A stretch of DNA of 64,000 bases from Bradyrhizobium sp. CCBAU 051011 (GCF_009930815.1 NZ_CP022222.1:6490501-6554500), one strand, 5' to 3'. Counted from the stretch's first letter, positions 15,663-24,879 are shown. Notes: generated by a model from the letters alone, not told the origin. A program made the numbers and translations.

Positions 15663-18600
15663 TCGCCCGTCTCATCGCGTGGTCGGCGCGCAACATTGTG
15701 CTGGTGTTCTTCGGCACCGGCTTTGCTGCCGCCGCCGGTCTCTACGCGCTCGCGCATCTGCCGCTCGACGCCATTCCTGATCTCTCGGATACCCAGGTGA
15801 TTGTCTACACCGAATATCCGGGCCAGGCGCCGCAGGTGATCGAGGACCAGGTCACCTATCCCCTGACCACGGCGATGCTCACGGTGCCGCGCTCCAAGGT
15901 GGTGCGCGGGTTTTCGTTCTTCGGCGTGTCGTTCGTCTATGTCATCTTCGAGGACGGCACCGACATCTACTGGGCGCGCTCGCGCGTGCTGGAATTCCTC
16001 AACGGCGCGGCCTCGCGGCTGCCGGCCGGCGTGACGCCGACCATCGGCCCCGATGCCACCGGTGTCGGCTGGGTCTACCAATATGCCGTGATATCGAAGG
16101 AGCTGAACCTCTCCGACACGCGCGCCATCCAGGACTGGAACCTGAAATTCGCGCTGGCGAAAGCGGAAGGCGTCGCCGAGGTCGCGAGCGTCGGCGGCTT
16201 CGTGCGGCAATACAACGTCGTGCTCGATCCGCAGCGGATGCGGGATCTCGGCATCACCATGCAGAAGATGCGCGATGCGATCCGCGCCAGCAACGCCGAT
16301 GTCGGCGGCCGCACCGTCGAACTCTCCGAATTCGAATACGTCATCCGCGGCAAAGGCTATCTGAAGGGAATCAACGATCTCGGCAATATCGTGCTCAAGG
16401 CCAGTAACGGCACGCCGGTGCTGCTCAAGGACATCGCCCGCGTCGAGCTCGGGCCGGACGAGCGCCGCGGCGTAGGCGAACTCAACGGCGAGGGCGAAGC
16501 GGCCAGCGGCATCGTGCTGCAGCGTTTTGGCGTCAATGCGCTGGATGTGATTCACAACGTCAAGAAGCGGTTTGCGGAGATCGCAAGCAGCCTGCCGAAA
16601 TCGGTCGAGATCGTGCCGGTCTATGATCGCTCCAACCTGATCAATGCGGCCATTGCCACGCTCAAGAACACGTTGCTGGAGGAGTGCATCATCGTCGCAT
16701 TGGTATGCATTGTGTTCCTGCTGCACGTCCGCAGCGCGCTGGTCGCGATCCTGATGCTGCCGGTCGGTGTGCTGATGGCGTTCGGCGCGATGAAGCTGCT
16801 CGGCATCGGTTCCAACATCATGAGCCTGGGCGGGATCGCAATTGCGATCGGCGCAATGGTCGATGCTGCCATCGTCATGATCGAGAATGCCCACAAGCAT
16901 CTGGAGCGGGCGGAACCCGGCCAATCCCGCGTGACAATCCTGATCGAGGCGGCATCGCAGGTCGGGCCGGCGCTGTTCTTCAGCCTGTTGATCATCACCG
17001 TCTCGTTCATGCCGATCTTCACGCTGGAGTCGCAGGAGGGGCGGCTGTTCAGCCCGCTCGCCTTCACCAAGACCTTTGCGATGGCGGCGGCGGCGCTGTT
17101 GTCGGTGACGCTGGTGCCGGCGCTGATGGTGCTGTTCGTGCGCGGCAAGATCATTCCGGAGCACCGAAATCCGATCAACCGTTTCCTGATCTGGATCTAT
17201 CGTCCGGTCATCAAGGGCGTGATGCGCGCGAAAATACTGGTGATCCTGATCGCGGTCGGCATTCTGGCCGCAACGGTGTGGCCGGCCCGGCAGCTCGGCA
17301 CCGAGTTCATGCCGAACCTGAACGAGGGCACGCTGCTCTATATGCCGACCACGCTGCCCGGCCTTTCCGTCACCAAGGCCAGCGAATTGCTGCAGGTGCA
17401 GGACCGGATCATCCGCAGCTTTCCGGAGGTGGACTCGGTGTACGGCAAGGCCGGCCGTGCCGCGACTGCGACCGATCCGGCGCCGACCGAGATGTTCGAG
17501 ACCATCATCAACCTGAAACCGAAATCCGAATGGCGGGCAGGGCTGACGCTGGAAAGCCTGACGGCGGAGATGGACAAGGCGTTGCAGTTTCCCGGCGTCT
17601 CCAACGCCTGGACGCAGCCGATCAAGGCGCGCATCGACATGCTCTCGACCGGTATCCGCACCCCGATCGGCGTCAAGGTGATCGGCACTGATCTGGTCGA
17701 GATCGACCGCCTGGCCAAACAGGTCGAGCAGGTGCTGCGGACGGTGCCGGGCACATCATCGGCCTATGCCGAACGCGGCATCGGCGGCTACTATCTCGAT
17801 ATCGTGCCGGACCGCGCGGCGCTGGCGCGTTACGGCATCATGGTGCAGGACGTGCAGGATGTCATCGCCACCGCGCTCGGCGGCCAGACCGTGACGACCA
17901 CGGTCGAGGGCCGGCAACGCTTCTCCGTTAACATGCGCTATCCCCGCGACCTGCGCAGCGATCCCACCGCCATCGCGCGCGACGTCCTGGTGCCGATGCC
18001 CGCAGGCGGCGCGGTGCCGCTTGGCGAGGTCGCAAAAGTCTCGCCCGCGCGCGGGCCGACCTCGATCCGGACCGAGAACGGCCAGCTCGCGGTCTATGTC
18101 TATGTCGATATCAGGGATCGCGATATCGGCGGTTATGTCGCGGATGCGCAGGCGGCGGTGAAGACCAGCATCGAGTTTCCGCCCGGTGCCTACGTCATGT
18201 GGAGCGGGCAATACGAATATCTGGAGCGGGCCACGGCGCGGCTCAAGATCGTGGTGCCCGTGACGCTCGCGATCATCTTCCTCTTACTCTATCTCAACTT
18301 TCGCTCGCTGACGGAAACGTTGATCGTGATGCTGTCGCTGCCGTTCGCGCTGGTCGGCGGCCTCTGGCTGATGTGGTGGCTCGGCTTCAATCTGTCGGTC
18401 GCTGTCGTGGTCGGCTTCATCGCGCTGGCCGGCGTTGCCGCCGAGACCGGTGTGGTGATGCTGATCTACCTCGACCAGGCGCTCGACCAGCGACGGGCGC
18501 GCAAGGCGGCCGAAGGCGGTGCGCTGACGCGCGCCGATCTCTACGACGCCATCATGGAGGGCGCGGTGGAGCGGGTGCGTCCGAAGATGATGACGGTGGT

Positions 18601-18820
18601 CGCCATCATGGCGGGCCTGTTGCCGATCATGTGGAGCACCGGCGCCGGCTCGGAGATCATGCAGCGCATCGCCGTGCCGATGATCGGCGGCATGATTTCG
18701 TCGACGCTGCTGACGCTGATCGTGATCCCCGCGATCTACGCGCTGGTCAAAGGGGCGGGGATCGGAAAGGTGTCTGTAACGAAAGTTGAGCCCGGACAAG
18801 CAGGAGCCGCTGTAACCTAG
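15659..18820 (+). CDS. cusA: Heavy-metal efflux RND inner-membrane pump (CusA-like)
   Basis: 1053 aa, full length for the HME branch of RND pumps. Visible hallmarks are the N-terminal DAIPDLSDTQVIVYTEYPGQ, the proton-relay aspartate in IAIGAMVDAAIVMIENAHKH, and the Met-containing segments EFMPNLNEGTLLYMPTTLPG and KARIDMLSTGIRTPIGVKVI that carry the Cu(I)/Ag(I) site of CusA. Twelve membrane helices are expected. It moves metal from periplasm or cytoplasm through CusB to an outer-membrane channel. No CusC/TolC-type gene follows, so a channel encoded elsewhere must be used. Confidence 0.95.
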   Translation: MIARLIAWSARNIVLVFFGTGFAAAAGLYALAHLPLDAIPDLSDTQVIVYTEYPGQAPQVIEDQVTYPLTTAMLTVPRSKVVRGFSFFGVSFVYVIFEDGTDIYWARSRVLEFLNGAASRLPAGVTPTIGPDATGVGWVYQYAVISKELNLSDTRAIQDWNLKFALAKAEGVAEVASVGGFVRQYNVVLDPQRMRDLGITMQKMRDAIRASNADVGGRTVELSEFEYVIRGKGYLKGINDLGNIVLKASNGTPVLLKDIARVELGPDERRGVGELNGEGEAASGIVLQRFGVNALDVIHNVKKRFAEIASSLPKSVEIVPVYDRSNLINAAIATLKNTLLEECIIVALVCIVFLLHVRSALVAILMLPVGVLMAFGAMKLLGIGSNIMSLGGIAIAIGAMVDAAIVMIENAHKHLERAEPGQSRVTILIEAASQVGPALFFSLLIITVSFMPIFTLESQEGRLFSPLAFTKTFAMAAAALLSVTLVPALMVLFVRGKIIPEHRNPINRFLIWIYRPVIKGVMRAKILVILIAVGILAATVWPARQLGTEFMPNLNEGTLLYMPTTLPGLSVTKASELLQVQDRIIRSFPEVDSVYGKAGRAATATDPAPTEMFETIINLKPKSEWRAGLTLESLTAEMDKALQFPGVSNAWTQPIKARIDMLSTGIRTPIGVKVIGTDLVEIDRLAKQVEQVLRTVPGTSSAYAERGIGGYYLDIVPDRAALARYGIMVQDVQDVIATALGGQTVTTTVEGRQRFSVNMRYPRDLRSDPTAIARDVLVPMPAGGAVPLGEVAKVSPARGPTSIRTENGQLAVYVYVDIRDRDIGGYVADAQAAVKTSIEFPPGAYVMWSGQYEYLERATARLKIVVPVTLAIIFLLLYLNFRSLTETLIVMLSLPFALVGGLWLMWWLGFNLSVAVVVGFIALAGVAAETGVVMLIYLDQALDQRRARKAAEGGALTRADLYDAIMEGAVERVRPKMMTVVAIMAGLLPIMWSTGAGSEIMQRIAVPMIGGMISSTLLTLIVIPAIYALVKGAGIGKVSVTKVEPGQAGAAVT

Positions 18821-18950
18821 GCGCTGTTTGCAGCGTGGCGATGACCTTTTGGCGGGATTCCCGCCCCAAACCTGTGATGCGTTTCACCATCGCCGCAAAA
18901 AAGATCGGATAGGCTCGGCTACCCGGCTGGGCCGGGCGTACGCGTCCGTT

Positions 18951-19000
18951 GATCCATTTTGGATCGCATCCATTCTGGGGTCCCATCCATTTTGGGTCCC
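18951..19000. repeat. Three tandem 16-17-nt repeats with an embedded palindrome
   Basis: Three head-to-tail units, at 18952-18967, 18968-18984 and 18985-19000, all begin ATCCATTYTGG and differ mainly at their 3' ends. The first lies in a perfect palindrome, GATCCA-TTT-TGGATC (18951-18965). The array ends 29 nt before the start codon of the FAD oxidoreductase, so it could be a multi-site operator. Confidence 0.75.
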
Positions 19001-19029
19001 ATTTGCATACTGCGTTCCGGGAGGAAAAT

Positions 19030-20355
19030 GTGCCAGATGCTGCAAGAAGTCATGCCGTGGTTATTGGGGCCGGCATGGCTGGCCTTACGGCCGCTCAGGC
19101 GATCTCCAGGCATTTCGGAAAGGTCACGGTCATCGAGCGGGACGTGCTTCCCGCCGAGGCCGAGCCGCGGAGGGGGACACCGCAATGCCAGCACGCCCAC
19201 ATGCTGCTCGCGGGTGGGCTGAAGGCGCTGCAGACGCTGTTTCCGGGGTTTGAGAACGATCTAGCGGAAGCTGGCGCGGTGAAGATCCGTGCCGGGAAGG
19301 ACCTCCGCTTCGAACGCCCCGGCTTCGATCCATTCCCCATTCGCGATCTCGGCTTCGATATTTTCAGCATGTCACGCCCGCTGCTCGAAGCCGTTACGCG
19401 GCGACGGGTCCTACAGGCCCCGAACATAGGCATTTGCATGCGCTCCCGCGTGACCGGACTTGTCGCCGCGCGCGATGCGACTCGGATCGAGGCGATCCGT
19501 TATGAAAGCGGGGATGGTCCTGCTGTAACTGTTGAAGCCGACCTGGTGGTTGAGGCCTCCGGCCGCTGCGGCCTGACGCTGCAACTGCTCGAGGAGCTCT
19601 CTCTCAAGAGGCCCGAAGAAACCGAGATCGGCATTGATCAAGCGTATGCGAGCACGATCGTCGAGCGGCCGCTCGATCGCAATGCCGACTGGCTCGGCAA
19701 TATCGTCCTGCCGTCCGCACCCGACAGCAGCCGCGGGGCGTTCCTGTTTCCGATCGAGAAGCAGCGATGGCTGCTTTCCATCGGAGGCAATCATGGCGAT
19801 GCGCCTCCGGACGACCGCGCGGGATTTATGGATTTCGTCAGGAGCCTGCGCACTTCGACGATCTATGACGCGGTCAAAGACGCGCGTCCGCTGACGGATA
19901 TCGTCCGCTACCAGTTGCCGTGCAGCATACGGCGCCATTTCGAGCGGCTGGAGTCGTTCCCGGCAGGATTGCTTGCGATTGGCGATTCCGTTTGCCGCTT
20001 TAATCCGGTTTTCGGCCAGGGCATGAGCGTGGCGGCGCAGGAAGCCGTGATCCTGGGCCGGTTGCTGGCGGAAGATGTCCCGATAGACCGGCTGGCGCGC
20101 GACTTCTTTGCCGCCATCCAGGACACCATCGCAACGCCGTGGGGCGTTGCCGTCTCCGATTTCGTCTACCCCGCCACGCGCGGCGTTCGGCCCGCCGATC
20201 TAGCGCAGCGCTTGCAATACGGTATGGCCCTGACCAAACTCGCCGCTGACGATCCCGAGGTACACCGGCTGACGACGGAAGTCTCGCAATTGCTCAAGCC
20301 GCAGGCCGCCTTGCGCGAGCCGGCGCTCGCGGCGCGCGTGATGTCGCTGATGTGA
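19030..20355 (+). CDS. FAD-dependent oxidoreductase (monooxygenase-like)
   Basis: 441 aa from a GTG 5 nt after GGGAGGAAA; the longer frame runs through the upstream repeat array. Residues 9-20 hold the FAD dinucleotide motif (AVVIGAGMAGLTAAQA). The second FAD site, GDSVCRFNPVFGQGMSVAAQ, is that of aromatic hydroxylases and halogenases. GTPQCQHAHMLLAGG resembles the start of geranylgeranyl-reductase and monooxygenase relatives. It lies 22 nt before an epoxide-hydrolase-like gene, so the pair may epoxidise or hydroxylate a substrate and then hydrolyse it. The substrate is unknown. Confidence 0.85.
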   Translation: MPDAARSHAVVIGAGMAGLTAAQAISRHFGKVTVIERDVLPAEAEPRRGTPQCQHAHMLLAGGLKALQTLFPGFENDLAEAGAVKIRAGKDLRFERPGFDPFPIRDLGFDIFSMSRPLLEAVTRRRVLQAPNIGICMRSRVTGLVAARDATRIEAIRYESGDGPAVTVEADLVVEASGRCGLTLQLLEELSLKRPEETEIGIDQAYASTIVERPLDRNADWLGNIVLPSAPDSSRGAFLFPIEKQRWLLSIGGNHGDAPPDDRAGFMDFVRSLRTSTIYDAVKDARPLTDIVRYQLPCSIRRHFERLESFPAGLLAIGDSVCRFNPVFGQGMSVAAQEAVILGRLLAEDVPIDRLARDFFAAIQDTIATPWGVAVSDFVYPATRGVRPADLAQRLQYGMALTKLAADDPEVHRLTTEVSQLLKPQAALREPALAARVMSLM

Positions 20356-20377
20356 CGGGCAAGGGTGGGGGACCGTG

Positions 20378-21331
20378 ATGGACTTTGTCACCGTGAAGAA
20401 CGGAGCGATCGAACTTAATGTAGCCGTCAGCGGCTCGGGCCCGCTGATCGTCTGCGTCCACGGTTTCCCGGAACTCTGGTACTCCTGGCGGCACCAGATC
20501 GCGCACTTCGCGGCACGGGGGTTTCGGGTGGCAGCCCTCGACGTGCGTGGCTATGGGCGAAGCTCGAAGCCAGTAGAAATTGCGGCCTATACGCTGCGTC
20601 ATCTCGCATCCGACGTCGTTGCCGTGATTGAGCACATCGGAGATGGCCCGGCCGTTCTGTTCGGCCACGACTGGGGGGCGCCCATCGTGTGGCACACCGC
20701 ACTGCTTCACCCCGACAAGATCAGGGCGGTAGCTGGCCTTAGCGTCCCGTACCGGCCGCGCGGACCTGCGCCTTTCATCGAGCTCGCGCGATCCGTCTAC
20801 AAGGGACAATTCTTCTATCAGATCTACTTCCAGGAAGAGGGCGTCGCGGAAGCCGAACTGGAGGCCGACATCGCAGGCGCCCTGCGCAAGGTGTATTTCG
20901 CGCTGTCTGGGGCGGCGCCTTACAACAAGTGGCTCGAGCCGAAGCCTCCGGAGGCAAAGGTGCTCGATGGGCTCGTCGATCCGGAGTCTTTTCCAGGCTG
21001 GATGGATGAGGCCGATATGGCCGTCTATGTCGATGCCTTCAGGGCCGGTGGCTTCCGCGGTCCGCTCAACCGGTACCGCGCGCAAACAATCGACTTCGCC
21101 GAACTGGCCGAATTGAGCGGGCGCAATGTTGCGCAGCCGTCGGTCTTCATCGCCGGCGAACGCGACCCCGTGCGCGCCTTCGTCCCGGGCGTCGACCTTT
21201 ACGCCGACCCCGGAATCGCTTGCTCAGATTTTCGCGGGTCCACCATCATCCCAGGTATCGGACATTGGGTGCAGCAGGAAGCGCCAAGAGAAACTAACGC
21301 GGCGCTCGAAGCGTTTGTGCGCGGACTGTAG
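20378..21331 (+). CDS. Alpha/beta hydrolase, epoxide-hydrolase type
   Basis: 317 aa. The oxyanion loop HGFPELWYSWRHQIAHFA, nucleophile D98 in FGHDWGAPIVWH, acid in AGERDPVRAF and the catalytic histidine in GIGHWVQQEAP match epoxide hydrolases, where an aspartate nucleophile is diagnostic against esterases. It has no signal peptide. A GTG three bases upstream is an equally possible start. It is likely co-transcribed with the FAD oxidoreductase. Confidence 0.9.
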   Translation: MDFVTVKNGAIELNVAVSGSGPLIVCVHGFPELWYSWRHQIAHFAARGFRVAALDVRGYGRSSKPVEIAAYTLRHLASDVVAVIEHIGDGPAVLFGHDWGAPIVWHTALLHPDKIRAVAGLSVPYRPRGPAPFIELARSVYKGQFFYQIYFQEEGVAEAELEADIAGALRKVYFALSGAAPYNKWLEPKPPEAKVLDGLVDPESFPGWMDEADMAVYVDAFRAGGFRGPLNRYRAQTIDFAELAELSGRNVAQPSVFIAGERDPVRAFVPGVDLYADPGIACSDFRGSTIIPGIGHWVQQEAPRETNAALEAFVRGL

Positions 21332-21549
21332 CGCAGGCGGCGCCTTGCGCGACAAGTTTCGCCGAGCGTGGATGTCGGATCTAGAGAGATATCGTCTAAC
21401 GCTTCTCGCCACACGTTCCACGTGCTGGCGTCGGCAGGATCGACGCCGTCAACAGCAGCGGTAACTCCGTTGGCGTACCCCGCGCAAAGAGCACAACGCA
21501 GCCTGCCGGCGCTTGCTGCGGCCAGAAAGCAAGATGACAACTTGAGGCG
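21332..21549. other. Intergenic region before TRAP operon
   Basis: About 220 nt between the hydrolase stop and the Trp-rich short frame. It should hold the TRAP operon promoter. No repeat, RNA gene or convincing frame was seen. Confidence 0.35.
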
Positions 21550-21657
21550 ATGGTGGCAGAATGGTGGCAGACGTGGTTTGAAGACCAGGCGACTAAGAAC
21601 AACGAAGAAAAAGCGATCGCCGAAGTCACGTCGTCCAAGGGAGGAGATAGCTCATGA
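21550..21657 (+). CDS. Possible 35-residue Trp-rich peptide overlapping the TRAP binding-protein gene
   Basis: An ATG 3 nt after TTGAGGC opens a 35-codon frame beginning MVAEWWQTWFEDQATKNNEE, and its TGA overlaps the dctP-like ATG as ATGA. It is acidic, has three tryptophans near the N-terminus and no membrane segment. The overlap, the ribosome site and the position suggest a leader or small partner of the transporter. An 11-nt direct repeat (ATGGTGGCAGA twice) at its start is odd. It may also be chance, since nothing identifies a family. Confidence 0.4.
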   Translation: MVAEWWQTWFEDQATKNNEEKAIAEVTSSKGGDSS

Positions 21658-22760
21658 AACGCTTGTTTCTGGGGTTGATCGCCGTTGCCCTGATCGCTTC
21701 GGCGTTTGTCGTATCTACCACTGCAGTCATGGCGCAGACGAAGGTGCTGAAGATGCAGGCCTCATGGCCGGCATCGCTCACGCTCTATGATAACTTCACC
21801 TACTTCGCCGAGCGGGTGAACAAACTGTCCGCCGGCACGCTGAAGATCGACGCGATGCCCGCCGGCCAGGTCGTGCCGGCCTTCGAGGTGCTGGACGCGA
21901 CCCACAAGAAGGTGCTCGACGGCTCGCATGCGTGGGCCGGTTACTGGACCGGCAAGAACAAGACCGCGATCCTTTTCACCGGTGGTCCCGGCGGCACCTT
22001 CGGCATGGACTACATGGACGTGATGGGCTGGTTCTATCATGGCGGCGGGCTCGAGCTTTACAACGACTTTTATCAGAAGGAGCTCAAGCTCAACGTCGTC
22101 GTGTTCCCCATCCTGCCTGCAGGGCCGCAGGCGTTCGGCTGGTTCAAGAAGCCGATCCAGACGGTCGAGGACATGAAGGGAATGAAATGCCGCCAGACCG
22201 GCATGGCCGGCGAAGTCTGGCAGGCGCTCGGCTTTACGGTGGTCAACATGCCGGGCGGCGAGATCATTCCCTCCGCGCAGCGCGGCGTGATCGATTGTGC
22301 GGAATGGGTCGGCGGCATCGAGGACATGCAGCTCGGCTTCCACAACGTCTGGAAGTACCACTATTCGCCCGGCCTGCACGAGAACGTGACGGTCGGCGAA
22401 ATCGTGATCAATGGCGACGTGTGGAAGGAGCTCAGCCCGCAGCACCAGGAGATCATCAAGTCGGCGGCCAACGAGACATTTCTCGTCTGGTGGACCAAGT
22501 GGCAGCGTCAGAACGCCGATGCGCTGATTGAGATGCAGCAGAAGCACGGCGTACAGATCCTGCGCACGCCGACCGAGATCCTGCTGGTCTTCATCAAGAA
22601 GTGGGACGAGATCGCGGCGGCCGAGGGCGCCAAGAACCCGTTCTTCAAGAAAGTGCACGACTCGCAAAAGGCCTATGCCAGCGCTGTGGTGCCGTACAAG
22701 CGGTCCTATTTCCCGCCATACTCCTTCATGGCGAACTACTACTTCCCGGTCGAGAAATAG
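21654..22760 (+). CDS. TRAP transporter substrate-binding protein (DctP family), system 1
   Basis: 368 aa. A signal peptide precedes AVMAQTKVLKMQASWPAS. Family landmarks are AERVNKLSAGTLKIDAMPAG, MKGMKCRQTGMAGEVWQALG and MPGGEIIPSAQRGVIDCAEW, where the arginine and the Gly-Gly-Glu loop hold the carboxylate of the ligand. The protein is longer than succinate-type DctP and of the type that binds 2-oxo or lactate-like acids, sometimes as dimers. A strong ribosome site (GGGAGGAG) precedes the ATG. It heads an operon with the small and large permease genes. Confidence 0.93.
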   Translation: MKRLFLGLIAVALIASAFVVSTTAVMAQTKVLKMQASWPASLTLYDNFTYFAERVNKLSAGTLKIDAMPAGQVVPAFEVLDATHKKVLDGSHAWAGYWTGKNKTAILFTGGPGGTFGMDYMDVMGWFYHGGGLELYNDFYQKELKLNVVVFPILPAGPQAFGWFKKPIQTVEDMKGMKCRQTGMAGEVWQALGFTVVNMPGGEIIPSAQRGVIDCAEWVGGIEDMQLGFHNVWKYHYSPGLHENVTVGEIVINGDVWKELSPQHQEIIKSAANETFLVWWTKWQRQNADALIEMQQKHGVQILRTPTEILLVFIKKWDEIAAAEGAKNPFFKKVHDSQKAYASAVVPYKRSYFPPYSFMANYYFPVEK

Positions 22761-22864
22761 GGCTTCGTCCGAGGGCGGCCGGTGGGCCGCCCTCCATTCG
22801 CGCGCGGGCGGCCTGCGTCACGCCGCCGTGCGCGCCGCACGAACGATCGGCGGTAGGGGGAGGG

Positions 22865-23428
22865 ATGGCTGAGGCAACAGACAGGCAGTCGCCGGCGCTG
22901 CTGGCCATGATCCGGATCATCGACGGCTTCACGGATCGGACCGGCACGATCATCTCGTGGCTGGCGGTGCCGCTGGTTCTGGCCGTCGCCTACGAGGTTG
23001 GCGCGCGCTACCTGTTCAACGCTCCGACCGTATGGGCCTACGACGCAACCTACATGCTCTACGGCTCGCTGTTCATGCTCGGCGCCGCTTACGCGCTGCA
23101 CAAGGGCGCTCACATCCGCACCGACTTCTTCTGGGAGAAGTTCTCCATCCGCAGGAAGGGTTTTATCGACACGATCTCCTATATCGTTTTCTTCTTCCCA
23201 AGCCTGATCATGCTGTTGCTGATCAGCTGGAACGAGTTTCATTACTCCTGGCAGATCAACGAGATGTCAGACCAGACACCGTGGCGGCCGGTGCTGTGGC
23301 CGTTCAAGTTCGTCGTGCCGCTCGCCTGCCTGTTGCTGCTGATCCAGGGCGTGTCCGAATTGATCAAGAGCATCTACATGGTGCGCACCGGCGTCGAGCT
23401 CGAGCACAAGGAGAAGGTCGAGATATGA
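22865..23428 (+). CDS. TRAP transporter small permease (DctQ family), system 1
   Basis: 187 aa with four membrane helices (from about residue 31: ISWLAVPLVLAVAYEVGARY). The DctQ pattern includes FMLGAAYALHKGAHIRTDFFW. The ATG at 22865 follows GGGGGAGGG directly. A frame extending to 22601 overlaps the binding-protein gene and is not used. The C-terminus ELEHKEKVEI is nearly identical to that of the second small permease at 47.5 kb. It overlaps the large permease by ATGA. Confidence 0.93.
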   Translation: MAEATDRQSPALLAMIRIIDGFTDRTGTIISWLAVPLVLAVAYEVGARYLFNAPTVWAYDATYMLYGSLFMLGAAYALHKGAHIRTDFFWEKFSIRRKGFIDTISYIVFFFPSLIMLLLISWNEFHYSWQINEMSDQTPWRPVLWPFKFVVPLACLLLLIQGVSELIKSIYMVRTGVELEHKEKVEI

Positions 23429-24849
23429 CCGCGGAAGCGCTCATCGGCCTCATCATGCTCCTGGTGCTGCTCGGAGCGATTTTCATCGGCGTGCCGATCT
23501 CGTTCACGCTGCTGTTTCTCGCGTTTGCGTTCGGCTACCTTGGCATAGGCGCGACGGTCTTCGACCTTGCCTACTTCCAGACCATCGGCCTGATGAAGGA
23601 GGAACTGCTGGCCGCCGTGCCGCTATTCATCTTCATGGGTTTCATCACCGAACAGGCGGGGCTGATGGAGCGCCTGTTCACGGCGTTCCGCATGCTGCTT
23701 GCGCCGGTGCGCGGCGCACTCTTCCTCGTCGTCATCCTGACCTCGACCGTGTTCGCGATGGCGACGGGCATCGTCGGAGCAGCCGTCACCGTTCTTGGCA
23801 TCATGGCCTCGCCGATCATGACGAAGGCGGGTTATGACGCCAAGCTTTCAGCGGGCACCATCACTGCGGGCGGCACGCTCGGCATTCTCATCCCCCCGTC
23901 GGTCATGCTGATCGTGATGGGGCCGGTGCTCGGGGTGTCGGTCGCCGATCTCTATGCTGCAGCTTTCGGGCCGGGCTTCCTGCTGGCCGGCCTCTACATC
24001 GTCTATCTGATGGGCCGCGCCTTCATGAACCCTAAACTCGGGCCGCCGGTGCCAAAGGACGAGCGGATCTACTCGGCGGGGTACATTGCGCGCGAGGTGA
24101 TCGTCGGCACGCTGCCCCTGATCGGGCTCATTACTGCGACGCTCGGCTCGATCATCGGGGGTCTTGCGACGCCGACGGAGGCCGCCGGCATCGGCAGCGT
24201 CGGCGCGGTGATCCTGGCCATCGCATATCGCAGGTTCTCGCTCGGCGGACTGCAACGAGCGCTGATCTCGACGATGGCGACGTCGAGCATGGTCCTGCTG
24301 CTGGCGGTCACGTCGAACATTTTCGGTGCAGTGTTCGCCCGCCTCGGCTCGGCGAACTGGATCACCGAGACGATGCTCGGCCTCCAGTTGCCGCCAAGCC
24401 TCATGCTGATTGTCGTGCTGTTCCTCATTTTCCTGCTGGGTTGGCCGTTTGAGTGGCCAGCCATTATCCTGGTGTTCCTGCCGATCTTCTACCCCGTCGT
24501 GAAGGGCATGGGCATCGACCTCATATGGTTCGGCGCATTGGTTGCGGTGGTGCTGCAGACTGCCTTCCTGTCGCCGCCGGTCGCCATGTCAGCGTACTAT
24601 CTCAAGCAGGTGGTCAAGGGCTGGAGTCTCGCGACGATTTACGCCGGCATGTTCCAGTTCATGATCCTGCAAGTGATCTGCGTCGGGCTGATGATCGCCT
24701 TCCCGGGCATTGCGACCTGGTTTCCGCATACACTGCACGAGGCATCGCGCAGTCAGGTGATCCCTGAGGAGCACAGGAAAATCCTGGAACAGCAGAAGCG
24801 GGCGCCGTCCCTGGAAGACGACGACTGGCTGACGCCAAAAAAGAAGTAG
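23425..24849 (+). CDS. TRAP transporter large permease (DctM family), system 1
   Basis: 474 aa, about 12 membrane helices. It is the Na+-driven transport subunit of the TRAP system. Landmarks are IGVPISFTLLFLAFAFGYLG, AGGTLGILIPPSVMLIVMGP, FLLGWPFEWPAIILVFLPIF and QTAFLSPPVAMSAYYLKQVV. The FEWP and LSPPVAMSAYYLK segments mark the subgroup that pairs with mannitol/chloroaromatic or 2-oxo-acid binding proteins. Start and stop are set by the ATGA overlap and a hairpin just after the TAG. Confidence 0.94.
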   Translation: MTAEALIGLIMLLVLLGAIFIGVPISFTLLFLAFAFGYLGIGATVFDLAYFQTIGLMKEELLAAVPLFIFMGFITEQAGLMERLFTAFRMLLAPVRGALFLVVILTSTVFAMATGIVGAAVTVLGIMASPIMTKAGYDAKLSAGTITAGGTLGILIPPSVMLIVMGPVLGVSVADLYAAAFGPGFLLAGLYIVYLMGRAFMNPKLGPPVPKDERIYSAGYIAREVIVGTLPLIGLITATLGSIIGGLATPTEAAGIGSVGAVILAIAYRRFSLGGLQRALISTMATSSMVLLLAVTSNIFGAVFARLGSANWITETMLGLQLPPSLMLIVVLFLIFLLGWPFEWPAIILVFLPIFYPVVKGMGIDLIWFGALVAVVLQTAFLSPPVAMSAYYLKQVVKGWSLATIYAGMFQFMILQVICVGLMIAFPGIATWFPHTLHEASRSQVIPEEHRKILEQQKRAPSLEDDDWLTPKKK

Positions 24850-24850
24850 C

Positions 24851-24879
24851 CGGGCGTTGTGCGTACCGGGTGACGCCCG
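24851..24879 (+). terminator. Hairpin after TRAP operon 1
   Basis: CGGGCGT (24851-24857) pairs with ACGCCCG (24873-24879) across a 15-nt loop, directly after the large permease stop. There is no strong U-tract, so termination strength is uncertain. Confidence 0.45.

Noticed and set aside
18822..18835. Short hairpin CGCTG-TTTG-CAGCG after cusA as a terminator
   Set aside because: The stem is only 5 bp with no U-tract, too weak to call.
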